Shown in pieces: positions 14,595 through 22,524 of a DNA stretch of 35,988 bases. The notes beneath the pieces were generated by a model. That model was not told where the DNA came from. It ran no database searches and was given only the letters and a program-made list of their open reading frames with translations. This DNA is from Candidatus Avelusimicrobium caledoniensis. GTDB lineage: Bacteria; Elusimicrobiota; Elusimicrobia; Elusimicrobiales; Elusimicrobiaceae. Made by a program: the position numbers and the translations under genes. The DNA lies in NCBI GenBank assembly GCA_900315795.1, contig ONAM01000028.1:1-35988 (forward strand), written 5' to 3'. Positions within the stretch are counted from its first letter, which is position 1. Every line of letters starts with the position of its first letter.

Positions 14595-16022
14595 TTAGCG
14601 GTGTTTCATTTGCCGGGCAACCCGCTGTTGGGCCTGTTGGCGTTGCGGTTGCTCCAAAATGGGGCGGTAGAAGTTTTTGTAAAAACTTTGCGTGTAGAGG
14701 ACCTGCCCGTCCAATTCTTGTTGTAACATAAGGAATGTCTTGCGCTGCGGGCCAGACAGCCCCGGTGTCTTCATCATTCCGATGCGCAAGTCGTTACCCA
14801 AGACAGAAAAGCTTACTTTTTCTTCCCGGTAGCTGTCTTTCCCCATTACAACACCGTGTTTCCAAATCAGTGTGTAGGCATTATGTTCCAAATCGCGCGT
14901 AAGGGTAAAAGTTTGGCTGGGCCAAACAGACGAAATAAAGAGTTGCCGCTCTACTTGGGCCGGCTTGTTATCTTTAAAATAAACAGTTGTTTTTTTATGT
15001 CCTTGCAAATTGGACTCTTTAAGCGGTTCATACGCATAAATTTCCCAATCGTCAACATAAATTAAAGGAAAAGACCACTGGGGTTTGCTTTCCTTTGTTC
15101 CCCGGTTGCACCAAATATGCAAGTAACGGCGGTCGTCGCTTACTTTAAAATTGCGAAAAGAGAATTGGTCCCTTAACGGGCATAGCCCGTCTATGCCGTA
15201 GCGGGAGTAAACGGAGGTGATCCGGGAGGAAGCTTTATCGTGGTTGATATTTATTTCTGAATTTGTGATTTTAAATAATGCAAACAAATTGCCCTCTTTT
15301 AATTCAGCGCGCCAGCGGTTTTCGCGTGTTAACGGCTGTGCGTTTTGATAGACTTCCTGAGAATGCGGGCATAAGCTCGGTAATCGTATTTGTCGTCCTT
15401 GTTGGCTTAAACGCAATGCAATCAAATTGGCAAATCCGTCTGCATCGTCGCAGGTAAAAACGCTACGGGCGGACATGATGCTTTCGCGGTGGCCGTTGTT
15501 GGAATATTGCTGGCTGGAGTTATGGTGTTCCTTGTCGTACTGGTCGCCCAGTCCGTAGAAATGCCCGATTTCGTGTAACGTGGTACTCGCAAAAGCATCC
15601 CGGTACGGTGCGATAACGGCAATATGCCGGTTGCGGTGTTCATAAAACCCCAACGCGTCCGGTTTTTTGTTCTCGTCCGGCTCAATATACAGGTACACAT
15701 CGTGGGGAGTTTTTTTATCTGCTTTTTGGACGTGAAGATTTTTAGTTAAATACGGCAAAATTTCTTCAAATTCTTTCTCCCGCTTTTGTTGTTTAATCAG
15801 GCGTAGCGTTTGCCGGGGCCATTGATAGAAATTGGCCTTAAAAATCTGTTCCTCTTGCGGGGTAATATCTTCCGATACGGCATAGCGGATGGGTTGCCCG
15901 GCCAGTAGCTTATCTACCCCGTAGGTATGATTATCCACGGCATCATCCAACACGCCCCACGGGGCCTCGGCCTGGGCAGAGCAAAAACACAGGATAAGTA
16001 ATAAAGAACTCACGTATTTCAT
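14595..16022 (-). CDS. Secreted zinc metalloprotease
   Basis: About 475 residues. A signal peptide (MKYVSSLLLILCFCSAQA) precedes a domain with the zinc motif HEIGHFYGLGD at about residues 150-160. It has the form HExxHxxGxxD, in which two His and possibly the Asp bind zinc and Glu is the base. The following QYD recalls the HExGH...DEY pattern of M64-like peptidases. The remaining ~280 residues are beta-rich with no repeat I can name. An upstream TTG adds two residues, but GAGAGG is spaced correctly for the ATG at 16022. Predicted periplasmic or extracellular. Substrate unknown. Confidence 0.75.
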   Translation of the reverse strand: MKYVSSLLLILCFCSAQAEAPWGVLDDAVDNHTYGVDKLLAGQPIRYAVSEDITPQEEQIFKANFYQWPRQTLRLIKQQKREKEFEEILPYLTKNLHVQKADKKTPHDVYLYIEPDENKKPDALGFYEHRNRHIAVIAPYRDAFASTTLHEIGHFYGLGDQYDKEHHNSSQQYSNNGHRESIMSARSVFTCDDADGFANLIALRLSQQGRQIRLPSLCPHSQEVYQNAQPLTRENRWRAELKEGNLFALFKITNSEININHDKASSRITSVYSRYGIDGLCPLRDQFSFRNFKVSDDRRYLHIWCNRGTKESKPQWSFPLIYVDDWEIYAYEPLKESNLQGHKKTTVYFKDNKPAQVERQLFISSVWPSQTFTLTRDLEHNAYTLIWKHGVVMGKDSYREEKVSFSVLGNDLRIGMMKTPGLSGPQRKTFLMLQQELDGQVLYTQSFYKNFYRPILEQPQRQQAQQRVARQMKHR

Positions 16023-16189
16023 AGCCAACCTCTCGCTAATAGTATAGTTGTTACGGGGGTAAATTCAAGGGCCAAAGGTACTAGCGAAGAAATAGGTCTT
16101 TTTTGAATATTGTTTGTTGAGTAGGCAAACTAAAGCAACTATGCAAAAAGAGTGTGGCTACAAGTACGTGAAAGTTGACTCCCAAAATG

Positions 16190-16278
16190 CCTGCCCCCGG
16201 CAAGGGGGTTTTCTGTATATATTTTTCTCTCGCTCGTCATCCCGCAGAGTTTCTATGCGGGATATAGCGAGAGAAAAA
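16190..16278. repeat. Terminator-like hairpin and 57-nt perfect palindrome upstream of the truncated pilin
   Basis: cccccggcaaggggg followed by TTTTCT (about 16196-16212) looks like a terminator. Then tttttctctcgct (16222-16234) pairs with agcgagagaaaaa (16266-16278), and inside it tcccgca (16240-16246) pairs with tgcggga (16256-16262). The inner gtcatcccg part resembles the ends of the palindromic elements found in the other pilin genes. Confidence 0.6.
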
Positions 16279-16305
16279 ATAAAACTTGACATCGTTTTTT
16301 TTTTT

Positions 16306-16761
16306 GCGGCGGTGGCGTTGCCGCAATATCAAAAAGCGGTATGGAAAAGTAAAAATACGCAACTTAAAACATTGCTTGCCAATGTTGGAAAAGCCAGCGA
16401 TGCTTATTATTTGGCGAACGGAGCATATCCCACCCGCTTTGATGAACTGAGTATTGATTTGCCGCTAATGTCGATAAGTGGTGATGATGGTACGGGTGGT
16501 TGTTATATGAATTTAGCGTCCGATAATGCCGTGTTAAAGGGAAAAGATTTTTATATAACCATATCCAACGATATGTTTTTCGGATTTTGGACCGAAGGGC
16601 ATTACAAATGTACAGGTTTTGTTTATAATAAACAAGCCGGAACAATGTATTGTGCAGAACGTCAAGATGCTGCGGCAGTAGATCAATTTTGCACTAAATT
16701 GGAACAAGGTGTCTTTTTAGCAAAACCCAGTTCATGGAAATACTATAAACTTCCGCAATAA
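16306..16761 (+). pseudogene. 5'-truncated type IV pilin-like gene
   Basis: The frame encodes a typical pilin body starting AAVALPQYQKAVWKSKN, the second half of the conserved N-terminal helix, followed by DAYYLANGAYPTRFDELSIDLP and a Cys-containing globular domain. The prepilin cleavage site and first helix half (G|FTLIELL...) seen in the two intact pilins here are missing. Upstream in frame lies MRDIAREKIKLDIVFFF, starting at ATG 16255 and encoded by a palindrome and a T11 tract. The product could not be processed or inserted like a pilin, so I treat the gene as broken. Just before the T tract is TTGACA (16286-16291), the -35 used by the intact pilins. Confidence 0.8.
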
Positions 16762-16762
16762 A

Positions 16763-16793
16763 AAATCCCCGCTGTAACAGGCGGGGATTTTTT
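16763..16793. terminator. Bidirectional terminator, pilin remnant / Mur ligase
   Basis: aatccccgc (16764-16772) pairs with gcggggatt (16781-16789) around an 8-nt loop, with A and T runs on both sides. It serves the plus-strand pilin remnant and the convergent minus-strand dap operon. Confidence 0.88.
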
Positions 16794-16808
16794 ATGTGTT
16801 TCAAACAC

Positions 16809-18224
16809 TTATTTACTAAATGCCATACAACAGTTGCCCAGCATGCAGTTTTTGCACGCGGCAGACGGTTGGCGTTCTTTTAGTGCGGCGAGCAACTTGC
16901 GGGCAAAGTCCGTTAAGGTCGGGTCGCGCGCGCCGAGCACCAGCATAATATCGCCCGGTTGGGCGGCGGCGGCCATTTCGGCCAAAAGATGTTCGCGGCA
17001 GCCGTCGTAACTGACGTTTACGCCGCGTGCTTTTAAGCCCTCATAAACGGTCCGGCACGTAACGCCTTGCGGGATTGTGCCGCCCGGGTAATATACTTCG
17101 GTCAGCCACAAGTGGTCGTTCGGGCCGATAGAGCGCGCAAAACTTTCCACAAATTCATTTGATAATAATTTGATAGAGGTAAACGCATGCGGCTGATAAA
17201 AAGCAAGCACCCGTTTTCCGCGCAAGTGCGCGGCGGCAATCGTGGCGGCGAGCTTGTGCGGGTTGTGGGCAAAATCGTCCACCACTTCAATTTTATCGTA
17301 ACTGCCGATACTCGCAAACCGCCGGGCAATACCTTGAAATTTGTGCAACGCCTTGGCGCACGTTTCCAAATCTACGCCCAGTTGCAAGGCGGCGGCTACC
17401 GCGGCGGTGGCGTTGGCTACGTTGTGTAAGCCGGGCACTTGCAAACGGAACGGCACACCCTGAATCGTAAAGTCCGAGCCGAAACCGTCCACTTTAATTT
17501 CCGTCGGGTGCACATCGCCGTACGACATGCCAAAGGTTTTGGCCCCTTGCGAAATAGCTTGCAAGTTGGGCTCTTCCGCATTAACAATTGCCGTTTTACA
17601 ATGCGAAATAAATTCTTTGAAATATCCTTGCAACACTTCTATTTCTTTATGGTCTTTTTGCAAGTTGAGGCACACGCCTAAATACGGTTGGTATTTAACG
17701 ATAGAGCCGTCGCTCTCGTCGGCCTCAATCACAAGCAGGTCAGATTTTCCTTTATATACGTTTCCGAAAACGCCCTGTTCTTTTTGCAAAGACAAAATCG
17801 CCGCGCCCGTAATGACCGACGGCTCTAAGCCCGCAAACGCCAGAATATCATACACCATAGCGGTGGTGGTGCTTTTACCGCTCGTGCCGGAAACGGCAAT
17901 TGTGCGGTGGGCGGCGACGTGTTTGGCTAGCAACTCCGAGCGGTGCATGGTGGGAATTTTTAACGCACGCGCTTTTTGCAGTTCCGGGTTGTCTTCTTCA
18001 ATAGCGGAAGACAAGATGACGAGTTCCGTTTTCTCGTCAATGCCGCTACCGTCTTGCGGGAACAATTTAACGCCTAACTTTTGCAAATAGTCCCACAAGG
18101 CCATGTCCGTATATCCTTTGCTAATCAGCCGGTCTGAACCGGTTACTTCGTCGTTACCCATGGCGTGCAGTTGCGCTAGAGCACTCATGCCTACGCCGCC
18201 AATTCCGATAAAATGAATTTTCAT
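16809..18224 (-). CDS. MurC-like Mur ligase (UDP-N-acetylmuramate ligase family)
   Basis: 471 residues. The N-terminal Rossmann motif MKIHFIGIGGVGMSALAQ is that of MurC/Mpl, which add L-alanine, or a recycled peptide, to UDP-MurNAc. The ATP loop at about residue 111 is SGTSGKSTTT rather than the usual GTHGKTTT. EADESDGS and DDFAHNPHKLAATI follow, where MurC normally has an HHP. The expected DHxD stretch reads NLQKDHKEI. The C-terminus carries an unusual Cys-rich tail (CKNCMLGNCCM). It overlaps dapB by 4 bases as the last gene of the dap operon, tying it to peptidoglycan. It is either a divergent MurC or a related ligase such as an Mpl-type enzyme. Confidence 0.75.
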   Translation of the reverse strand: MKIHFIGIGGVGMSALAQLHAMGNDEVTGSDRLISKGYTDMALWDYLQKLGVKLFPQDGSGIDEKTELVILSSAIEEDNPELQKARALKIPTMHRSELLAKHVAAHRTIAVSGTSGKSTTTAMVYDILAFAGLEPSVITGAAILSLQKEQGVFGNVYKGKSDLLVIEADESDGSIVKYQPYLGVCLNLQKDHKEIEVLQGYFKEFISHCKTAIVNAEEPNLQAISQGAKTFGMSYGDVHPTEIKVDGFGSDFTIQGVPFRLQVPGLHNVANATAAVAAALQLGVDLETCAKALHKFQGIARRFASIGSYDKIEVVDDFAHNPHKLAATIAAAHLRGKRVLAFYQPHAFTSIKLLSNEFVESFARSIGPNDHLWLTEVYYPGGTIPQGVTCRTVYEGLKARGVNVSYDGCREHLLAEMAAAAQPGDIMLVLGARDPTLTDFARKLLAALKERQPSAACKNCMLGNCCMAFSK

Positions 18225-18910
18225 TTTTTATTTTCCTTTAATTTGAATTTTGCATAGTCCGACATGGTATAAAAACCCGCCCGGCACGTTACCAACCAAG
18301 TAGCAATTTCCAACGCTGATTTAGCAAACAAATCGCGGTTGGTTGCTTGGTGTGTGAGGGTGATTTCATCCCACGGGGACGAAAATTTGACTTCGTGTGT
18401 ACCTACTGTTTCACCGATACGTTCATACGTTACTTTTTCTGCGGGAAAGTTAACGGCACTGGCTAAATTTTTGGCCGTTCCGCTGGGAGCGTCTTTTTTA
18501 TGCACGTGATGAATTTCGTGCAGGTGCGTTTCGTATCCGTTATACATCTTGGCCGCTTGTTTGGCCAGCTCTGTAAAAAAATACACACTTAAACTGACGT
18601 TAGGCGCAAAAAATACCGGTATTTTTTCTTCCTGTTGCATTTGAAATAAAAACGTAGCCGGTAAATTAGTAGTGCCCGTCAAAAACGCTTTGTGGTGTTT
18701 CTTGGCAAGTAAAAACGCTTCTTGCGCGCCTTGCGGTGTGGAAAAATCTATCACAATATCAAAATCGGTTTTTATTTCTTGTCCGGCTTCGCGCGTAGCG
18801 GCGACGGTTAACCCCAGTTGCGGTTGCTCGCTAATTAAACGCACAAGCGCACGGCCCATTTTGCCGTTCGCGCCGTTGATAAGTACTTTTTTGGGCTCGG
18901 TATTTTTCAT
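18221..18910 (-). CDS. dapB: 4-hydroxy-tetrahydrodipicolinate reductase
   Basis: Reduces the DapA product with NAD(P)H in lysine/diaminopimelate synthesis. At 229 residues it is a little shorter than E. coli DapB, in line with compact versions. Nucleotide-binding motif INGANGKMGR (11-20); DFSTPQG at 55-61; and the substrate block EIHHVHKKDAPSGTA with catalytic His134/His135 and Lys138. The start overlaps the asd stop by 4 bases and its stop overlaps the Mur ligase start by 4 bases, so the genes are translationally coupled. Confidence 0.93.
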   Translation of the reverse strand: MKNTEPKKVLINGANGKMGRALVRLISEQPQLGLTVAATREAGQEIKTDFDIVIDFSTPQGAQEAFLLAKKHHKAFLTGTTNLPATFLFQMQQEEKIPVFFAPNVSLSVYFFTELAKQAAKMYNGYETHLHEIHHVHKKDAPSGTAKNLASAVNFPAEKVTYERIGETVGTHEVKFSSPWDEITLTHQATNRDLFAKSALEIATWLVTCRAGFYTMSDYAKFKLKENKK

Positions 18911-19785
18911 ACAAAACGCTCCAATAATAATTCTACAATTTGCCGGCCGTTCATGGCGGCCCCTTTGAGTAAATTATCAAACGTGATGAAATAGTGAATG
19001 ATATTTTCTTCCTCTACATCTTGGCGCAAGCGGCAGATAAACGTGGTTTCTTTGCCGCTGACTTCTTTGGGTGTGATAACGGCCTCTGAGTATTGTAAAT
19101 TCGCAAAATTGTTCCACGCCGTTTTGATTTGGGTAAGATCCGCTTTTTTGTTTAGTTTAACGCTTACGCCTAAGGAGTGGCTGTTTTCCACGCCTACGCG
19201 CACCGTGTGGCAATACACTTTTAAGCGTGGCAGTTCCAAAATTTTACGGCTTTCATAAAGTCCTTTTAATTCTTCGCTTGTGTGTCCGTTGGGGAGTAGC
19301 GAGCCGATCATGGGTACGCAGTTTTTTTCGTAATACGAGCCGGGGGTGTGGAAGTCGTCTAGTAACTTTTTGCCGCCGCCGCTGATCGCTTGGTACGAGC
19401 AGAAAAATACTTCTTCAAACTGATAAAACGGTTTTAACGGCGCTAAGCTCATGACAAGCCCGGTCGTCGTGCAGTTGGGGCTCGCAATAAGCGGGGTGTC
19501 TTTGGTAATAGCGTGGGGGTTAATTTCCGGAATGACCAGCGGCACGCCGTCACTCATGCGAAATTCGGACGACATATCCACGATAAATTTTACCCGGTTT
19601 TTTAACGCGGGGGCGAGCTCGCGGCTGACGGGATTGTCTGTACATAATACCGCAATATCTAACGCGGGGATTTCGTCGTTGCGTCCAAAAGTTTTAATTT
19701 CAAAAGGGAGTTTTACTTTTTGCAGTTCGGCTAACATTTTCTGGCCGACCATGCCGTTAATACCAATAATACCTACCGTTTTCAT
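18907..19785 (-). CDS. asd: Aspartate-semialdehyde dehydrogenase
   Basis: Converts aspartyl phosphate to aspartate semialdehyde with NADPH, the step before DapA. The nucleotide motif GIIGINGMVGQ opens the protein. SPNCTTT carries the catalytic Cys at about residue 105, and ISGGGKK and a HTVRV/HSL block follow. The 292-residue length is on the short side of the family. The frame continues six codons upstream to a GTG, but GTGAGGA is correctly spaced for the ATG at 19785, which also leaves a 7-base gap after dapA. Gene order dapA-asd-dapB supports the assignment. Confidence 0.92.
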   Translation of the reverse strand: MKTVGIIGINGMVGQKMLAELQKVKLPFEIKTFGRNDEIPALDIAVLCTDNPVSRELAPALKNRVKFIVDMSSEFRMSDGVPLVIPEINPHAITKDTPLIASPNCTTTGLVMSLAPLKPFYQFEEVFFCSYQAISGGGKKLLDDFHTPGSYYEKNCVPMIGSLLPNGHTSEELKGLYESRKILELPRLKVYCHTVRVGVENSHSLGVSVKLNKKADLTQIKTAWNNFANLQYSEAVITPKEVSGKETTFICRLRQDVEEENIIHYFITFDNLLKGAAMNGRQIVELLLERFV

Positions 19786-19792
19786 CGTTTCC

Positions 19793-20680
19793 TCACTGTG
19801 CAAGCCACGACGGGTCTGCTGTTTTAAGTAAATTATCTATGTGCGTTTTGTGCGCGTCGGAAATGTCGCCCAAAGGCAACCGTACCGCCGGAGTACCAAC
19901 ACCCCGTTTGGCAAGCATATATTTAATGCAGGTGGGGTTTGTTTCGGCGTAACACGCTTTGATAAACGGATAAACTTGCGCAAATAATTCAAAAGATTCT
20001 TTTGTTTTTCCCGTCTGAAATAGCTGATAAATTTGCACGAACGCCGGTGCAAATACGTTAGCCGCCGCGCTGATAATGCCCGCGGCGTTACTGGCTAAAT
20101 AGTGTGGGAACAAATCGTCGTTACCGCACAAATAATCTAATTTCCCGGCGTAGCTGACGGCAGTTTGCATGACGTGTGCGGCATCGTAATCGGATTCTTT
20201 TACGCCGATAATTTGCGGTACGGCGGTTAGTAAATCGGCCAGTACATTATCCGGTAGTTTTAGTCCGGTGCGCCCGGGGATGTGATATAACACAACCGGA
20301 AGTCCTACCTCGGCCACTGCCTTATAATGTGCAATCAGCCCGGCAGGGTTGGGCTTATTATAATAAGGGGTAACGACCAACACCGCATCGGGTTTATAAG
20401 GGAGTACGGCGCGGGTGTTTTCCACGGCTGAGGGAGTATTGTTTGTCCCGGTGCCGATAATGATTTTGCATTTGCCTGCCAAACGAGGCACGCAAAAATC
20501 TAAAATTTGTTTTTTCTCATCGGCAGACAAAGTAGGCGTTTCGGCCGTGGTGCCTAACAAAACAATACCGTCCACGTGGCTGTTAAGCTGGGCCGTAAGC
20601 AAGCGTTCTAAAGCGTTAAAATCAATTTGTCCGTCTTGGGTAAAGGGAGTAGCTAAAGCTGTAAAAATTCCGTTTAACAT
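19793..20680 (-). CDS. dapA: 4-hydroxy-tetrahydrodipicolinate synthase
   Basis: Condenses pyruvate with aspartate semialdehyde, the committed step to DAP and lysine. TIM-barrel of 295 residues with GTTAE at 43-47, the tyrosine pair at 106-107, Tyr132 and the Arg137 region in YHIPGRTG, and the Schiff-base Lys161 in GVKES. It is the first gene of the operon dapA-asd-dapB-Mur ligase. A good ribosome site (gcaggagatttt) precedes the ATG. No lysine riboswitch is visible in the short leader; the promoter carries a 17-bp palindrome that may be an operator. Confidence 0.95.
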   Translation of the reverse strand: MLNGIFTALATPFTQDGQIDFNALERLLTAQLNSHVDGIVLLGTTAETPTLSADEKKQILDFCVPRLAGKCKIIIGTGTNNTPSAVENTRAVLPYKPDAVLVVTPYYNKPNPAGLIAHYKAVAEVGLPVVLYHIPGRTGLKLPDNVLADLLTAVPQIIGVKESDYDAAHVMQTAVSYAGKLDYLCGNDDLFPHYLASNAAGIISAAANVFAPAFVQIYQLFQTGKTKESFELFAQVYPFIKACYAETNPTCIKYMLAKRGVGTPAVRLPLGDISDAHKTHIDNLLKTADPSWLAQ

Positions 20681-20694
20681 AAAATCTCCTGCTT

Positions 20695-20737
20695 ATAATA
20701 GGAACTGCCCATATTTTAGCAATTTAATTGCTATAAT
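20695..20737. promoter_or_regulatory. Divergent dapA/sppA promoters with central palindrome
   Basis: Minus strand: TTGCTA (20722-20717) and TATTAT (20700-20695), 16 bp apart, drive dapA. Plus strand: an extended -10, TGCTATAAT, ending at 20737 drives sppA. The 17-bp palindrome tagcaatt-t-aattgcta (20717-20733) covers the dapA -35 and the sppA extended -10, so one bound protein could affect both. Confidence 0.6.
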
Positions 20738-20766
20738 AAGGTAACATTTTTAATAAAGAGGATATT

Positions 20767-21891
20767 ATGGCTGAAAACGAAAACGAAACTGACACAAGTA
20801 CTTTTTCCGCGTTTGATAAAACGTCTACCGGCTTCCCCACCGAACAATGGGAAAAGAAATTAAAGGAAAATGAAAAAACCGCTATTATGACACAGCCGCC
20901 CGAGCCGCATCACTCGTTTGTGCCGCGCAGCATGTGGGCGTCGCTACTGCTTATTACGTTTTTAGTGTCGGCTTGCTGTGGTGTCTTTTTGGTAATGCGT
21001 CCCGTTGCTCAATGCAAGAAAACGCAAGATTCTGTGGCAGAAAAAGCGTTGTTATCTATGTCTAAATCAAAATCATCCGGCCCGGGTATTGCGTGGATCA
21101 AAGTGCGCGGCGTGATTGCACAGGATAACAGCACGGGTGCGTTTTCGCGTCCGTCGGGTGCGGCGGCGATAGCCAAGCGTATCCGTCAAGCTACGCAAGA
21201 CAAAGATGTAAAAGCCATTGTGCTGGATATCAACTCTCCCGGCGGAACGGTGGCTTCCGTGCAAAACATTTACAGCGAACTTTTAAAAGCCAAAGAGCAA
21301 GGCAAAAAAGTAGTGGCACTGATGCGTGATGTGGCGGCGTCCGGCGGGTTTTATATAGCCATGGCGGCCGATAAAATTGTGGCGGAGCCGGGCACGATTA
21401 CGGGATCTGTGGGCGTGATTATGCAGACGAGTAACGTGGAAGGGCTGTTTGACAAAATCGGCGTTAAAGTAACCCCGATTACGTCGGGTAAATACAAAGA
21501 TATGGGCTCTGCTTTCCGCCCCATGACCGATGCCGAAAAAGCCATTTTGCAAGATATGGTTAATGATACCTACACCCAATTTTTTGCCGCTGTTAAAGCG
21601 GGCCGCCCGGATGTAAAAGCGGAAGATTTAACCGAATATACCGACGGACGTGTGTTTACCGGGCAACGTGCTTTTAATTTAGGGTTTGTAGATAAACTCG
21701 GCGGTGAAGAAGAAGCGCGGCTTCTTGCCGGAGAACTGGCCGGTTTAGAAGACCCGAAAATTATTACTACGCGTGGCGACGACGTGCGGGAATTTATTTT
21801 CTCGCTCGGATCTACCATGGAAAACCAGACGTTGGCTAAGCAATTGCAGACATTAGCCACGCCCAGTGTGTCGTATTTGTGGGTGAATTAA
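20767..21891 (+). CDS. sppA: Signal peptide peptidase SppA (S49 family)
   Basis: Membrane-bound serine/lysine protease that degrades cleaved signal peptides. Its 374 residues comprise a cytoplasmic N-terminal ~58 residues (acidic, unusually long), one transmembrane segment at about 59-78, and a single S49 domain. Ser192 in the AASGGFY motif and Lys244 in SGKYKDMGS are 52 residues apart, the spacing I recall for Bacillus SppA's Ser/Lys dyad. DINSPGG and GRVFTGQRA are also present. The ribosome site agagg precedes the ATG. It is followed 9 bases later by a membrane protein gene, probably co-transcribed. Confidence 0.92.
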   Translation: MAENENETDTSTFSAFDKTSTGFPTEQWEKKLKENEKTAIMTQPPEPHHSFVPRSMWASLLLITFLVSACCGVFLVMRPVAQCKKTQDSVAEKALLSMSKSKSSGPGIAWIKVRGVIAQDNSTGAFSRPSGAAAIAKRIRQATQDKDVKAIVLDINSPGGTVASVQNIYSELLKAKEQGKKVVALMRDVAASGGFYIAMAADKIVAEPGTITGSVGVIMQTSNVEGLFDKIGVKVTPITSGKYKDMGSAFRPMTDAEKAILQDMVNDTYTQFFAAVKAGRPDVKAEDLTEYTDGRVFTGQRAFNLGFVDKLGGEEEARLLAGELAGLEDPKIITTRGDDVREFIFSLGSTMENQTLAKQLQTLATPSVSYLWVN

Positions 21892-21900
21892 GGGGAACGT

Positions 21901-22464
21901 ATGCACTTGTTTCAATCGTATTTTCACTATATGCGCGAGCCGGAACAAGCGTTGTGGGTGTTGCTGGAAGAACGCTCGCTGAGCCAAGCGTGTGCGGGTT
22001 ATTTAGCTGCCGCGCTGGCGTGGGTGCTGTTTTTTAACATGGGCGACGGACTGACCGTGCCGGTGTTTCTGTTTAAACTTGCGCTCGTGTTTGTGGCTGA
22101 AATTATTGCCGGCTGTTTTTTGGCGGCGTTTTGCGGGCTGTTTTTAGATTTATTTAAAGTGGAAACGTCGCCCGTTAAACTGTTTGTGCTGATCGGATCG
22201 GCCGGGTTTATCAAAGGACTACTTATTGCCTTTGCGCTGATTTCTATGGCGTTGCCCGAAGCGCGGTTGGGGTGTTTGGCTCCGTTGGGGTTGCTGTTGG
22301 TGTTGGGTTTGCAACTGGGGTATTTAACCCGTAGCGTGCGCCGGATGTATAACGTGTCTTACCGCAAGGCGGTAAGTGTGTGGATACTGGCATTTGTGCC
22401 CGTTATCGCGGCGGCATTTTTGCTAGGTGTATTTGCCGTGTGGGGGCTTGTGCTGTTAGCGTAG
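21901..22464 (+). CDS. Yip1-like integral membrane protein
   Basis: 187 residues with about five hydrophobic segments (AAALAWVLFF, LALVFVAEIIAGCFLAAFCG, a Gly/Ala-rich centre, LGLLLVLGLQLGY, VPVIAAAFLLGVFAVW). The arrangement, with an N-terminal amphipathic stretch (FQSYFHYMREPEQAL), recalls bacterial Yip1-domain proteins. No catalytic motif is seen. A ribosome site (aggggaac) lies in the 9-base gap after sppA, suggesting joint expression and perhaps a membrane-quality role, which is only an inference. Confidence 0.6.
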   Translation: MHLFQSYFHYMREPEQALWVLLEERSLSQACAGYLAAALAWVLFFNMGDGLTVPVFLFKLALVFVAEIIAGCFLAAFCGLFLDLFKVETSPVKLFVLIGSAGFIKGLLIAFALISMALPEARLGCLAPLGLLLVLGLQLGYLTRSVRRMYNVSYRKAVSVWILAFVPVIAAAFLLGVFAVWGLVLLA

Positions 22465-22484
22465 AAATTATTTTTTCGCAACGG

Positions 22485-22524
22485 AAACGGCGCATAACTT
22501 TTGGTTACGCGCCGTTTTTTTTAC
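22485..22524 (+). terminator. Terminator of the sppA operon
   Basis: aaacggcgc (22485-22493) pairs with gcgccgttt (22509-22517), the stem continuing through taac/gtta, followed by a T8 run on the plus strand. It separates the operon from the convergent pilin gene. Confidence 0.88.
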
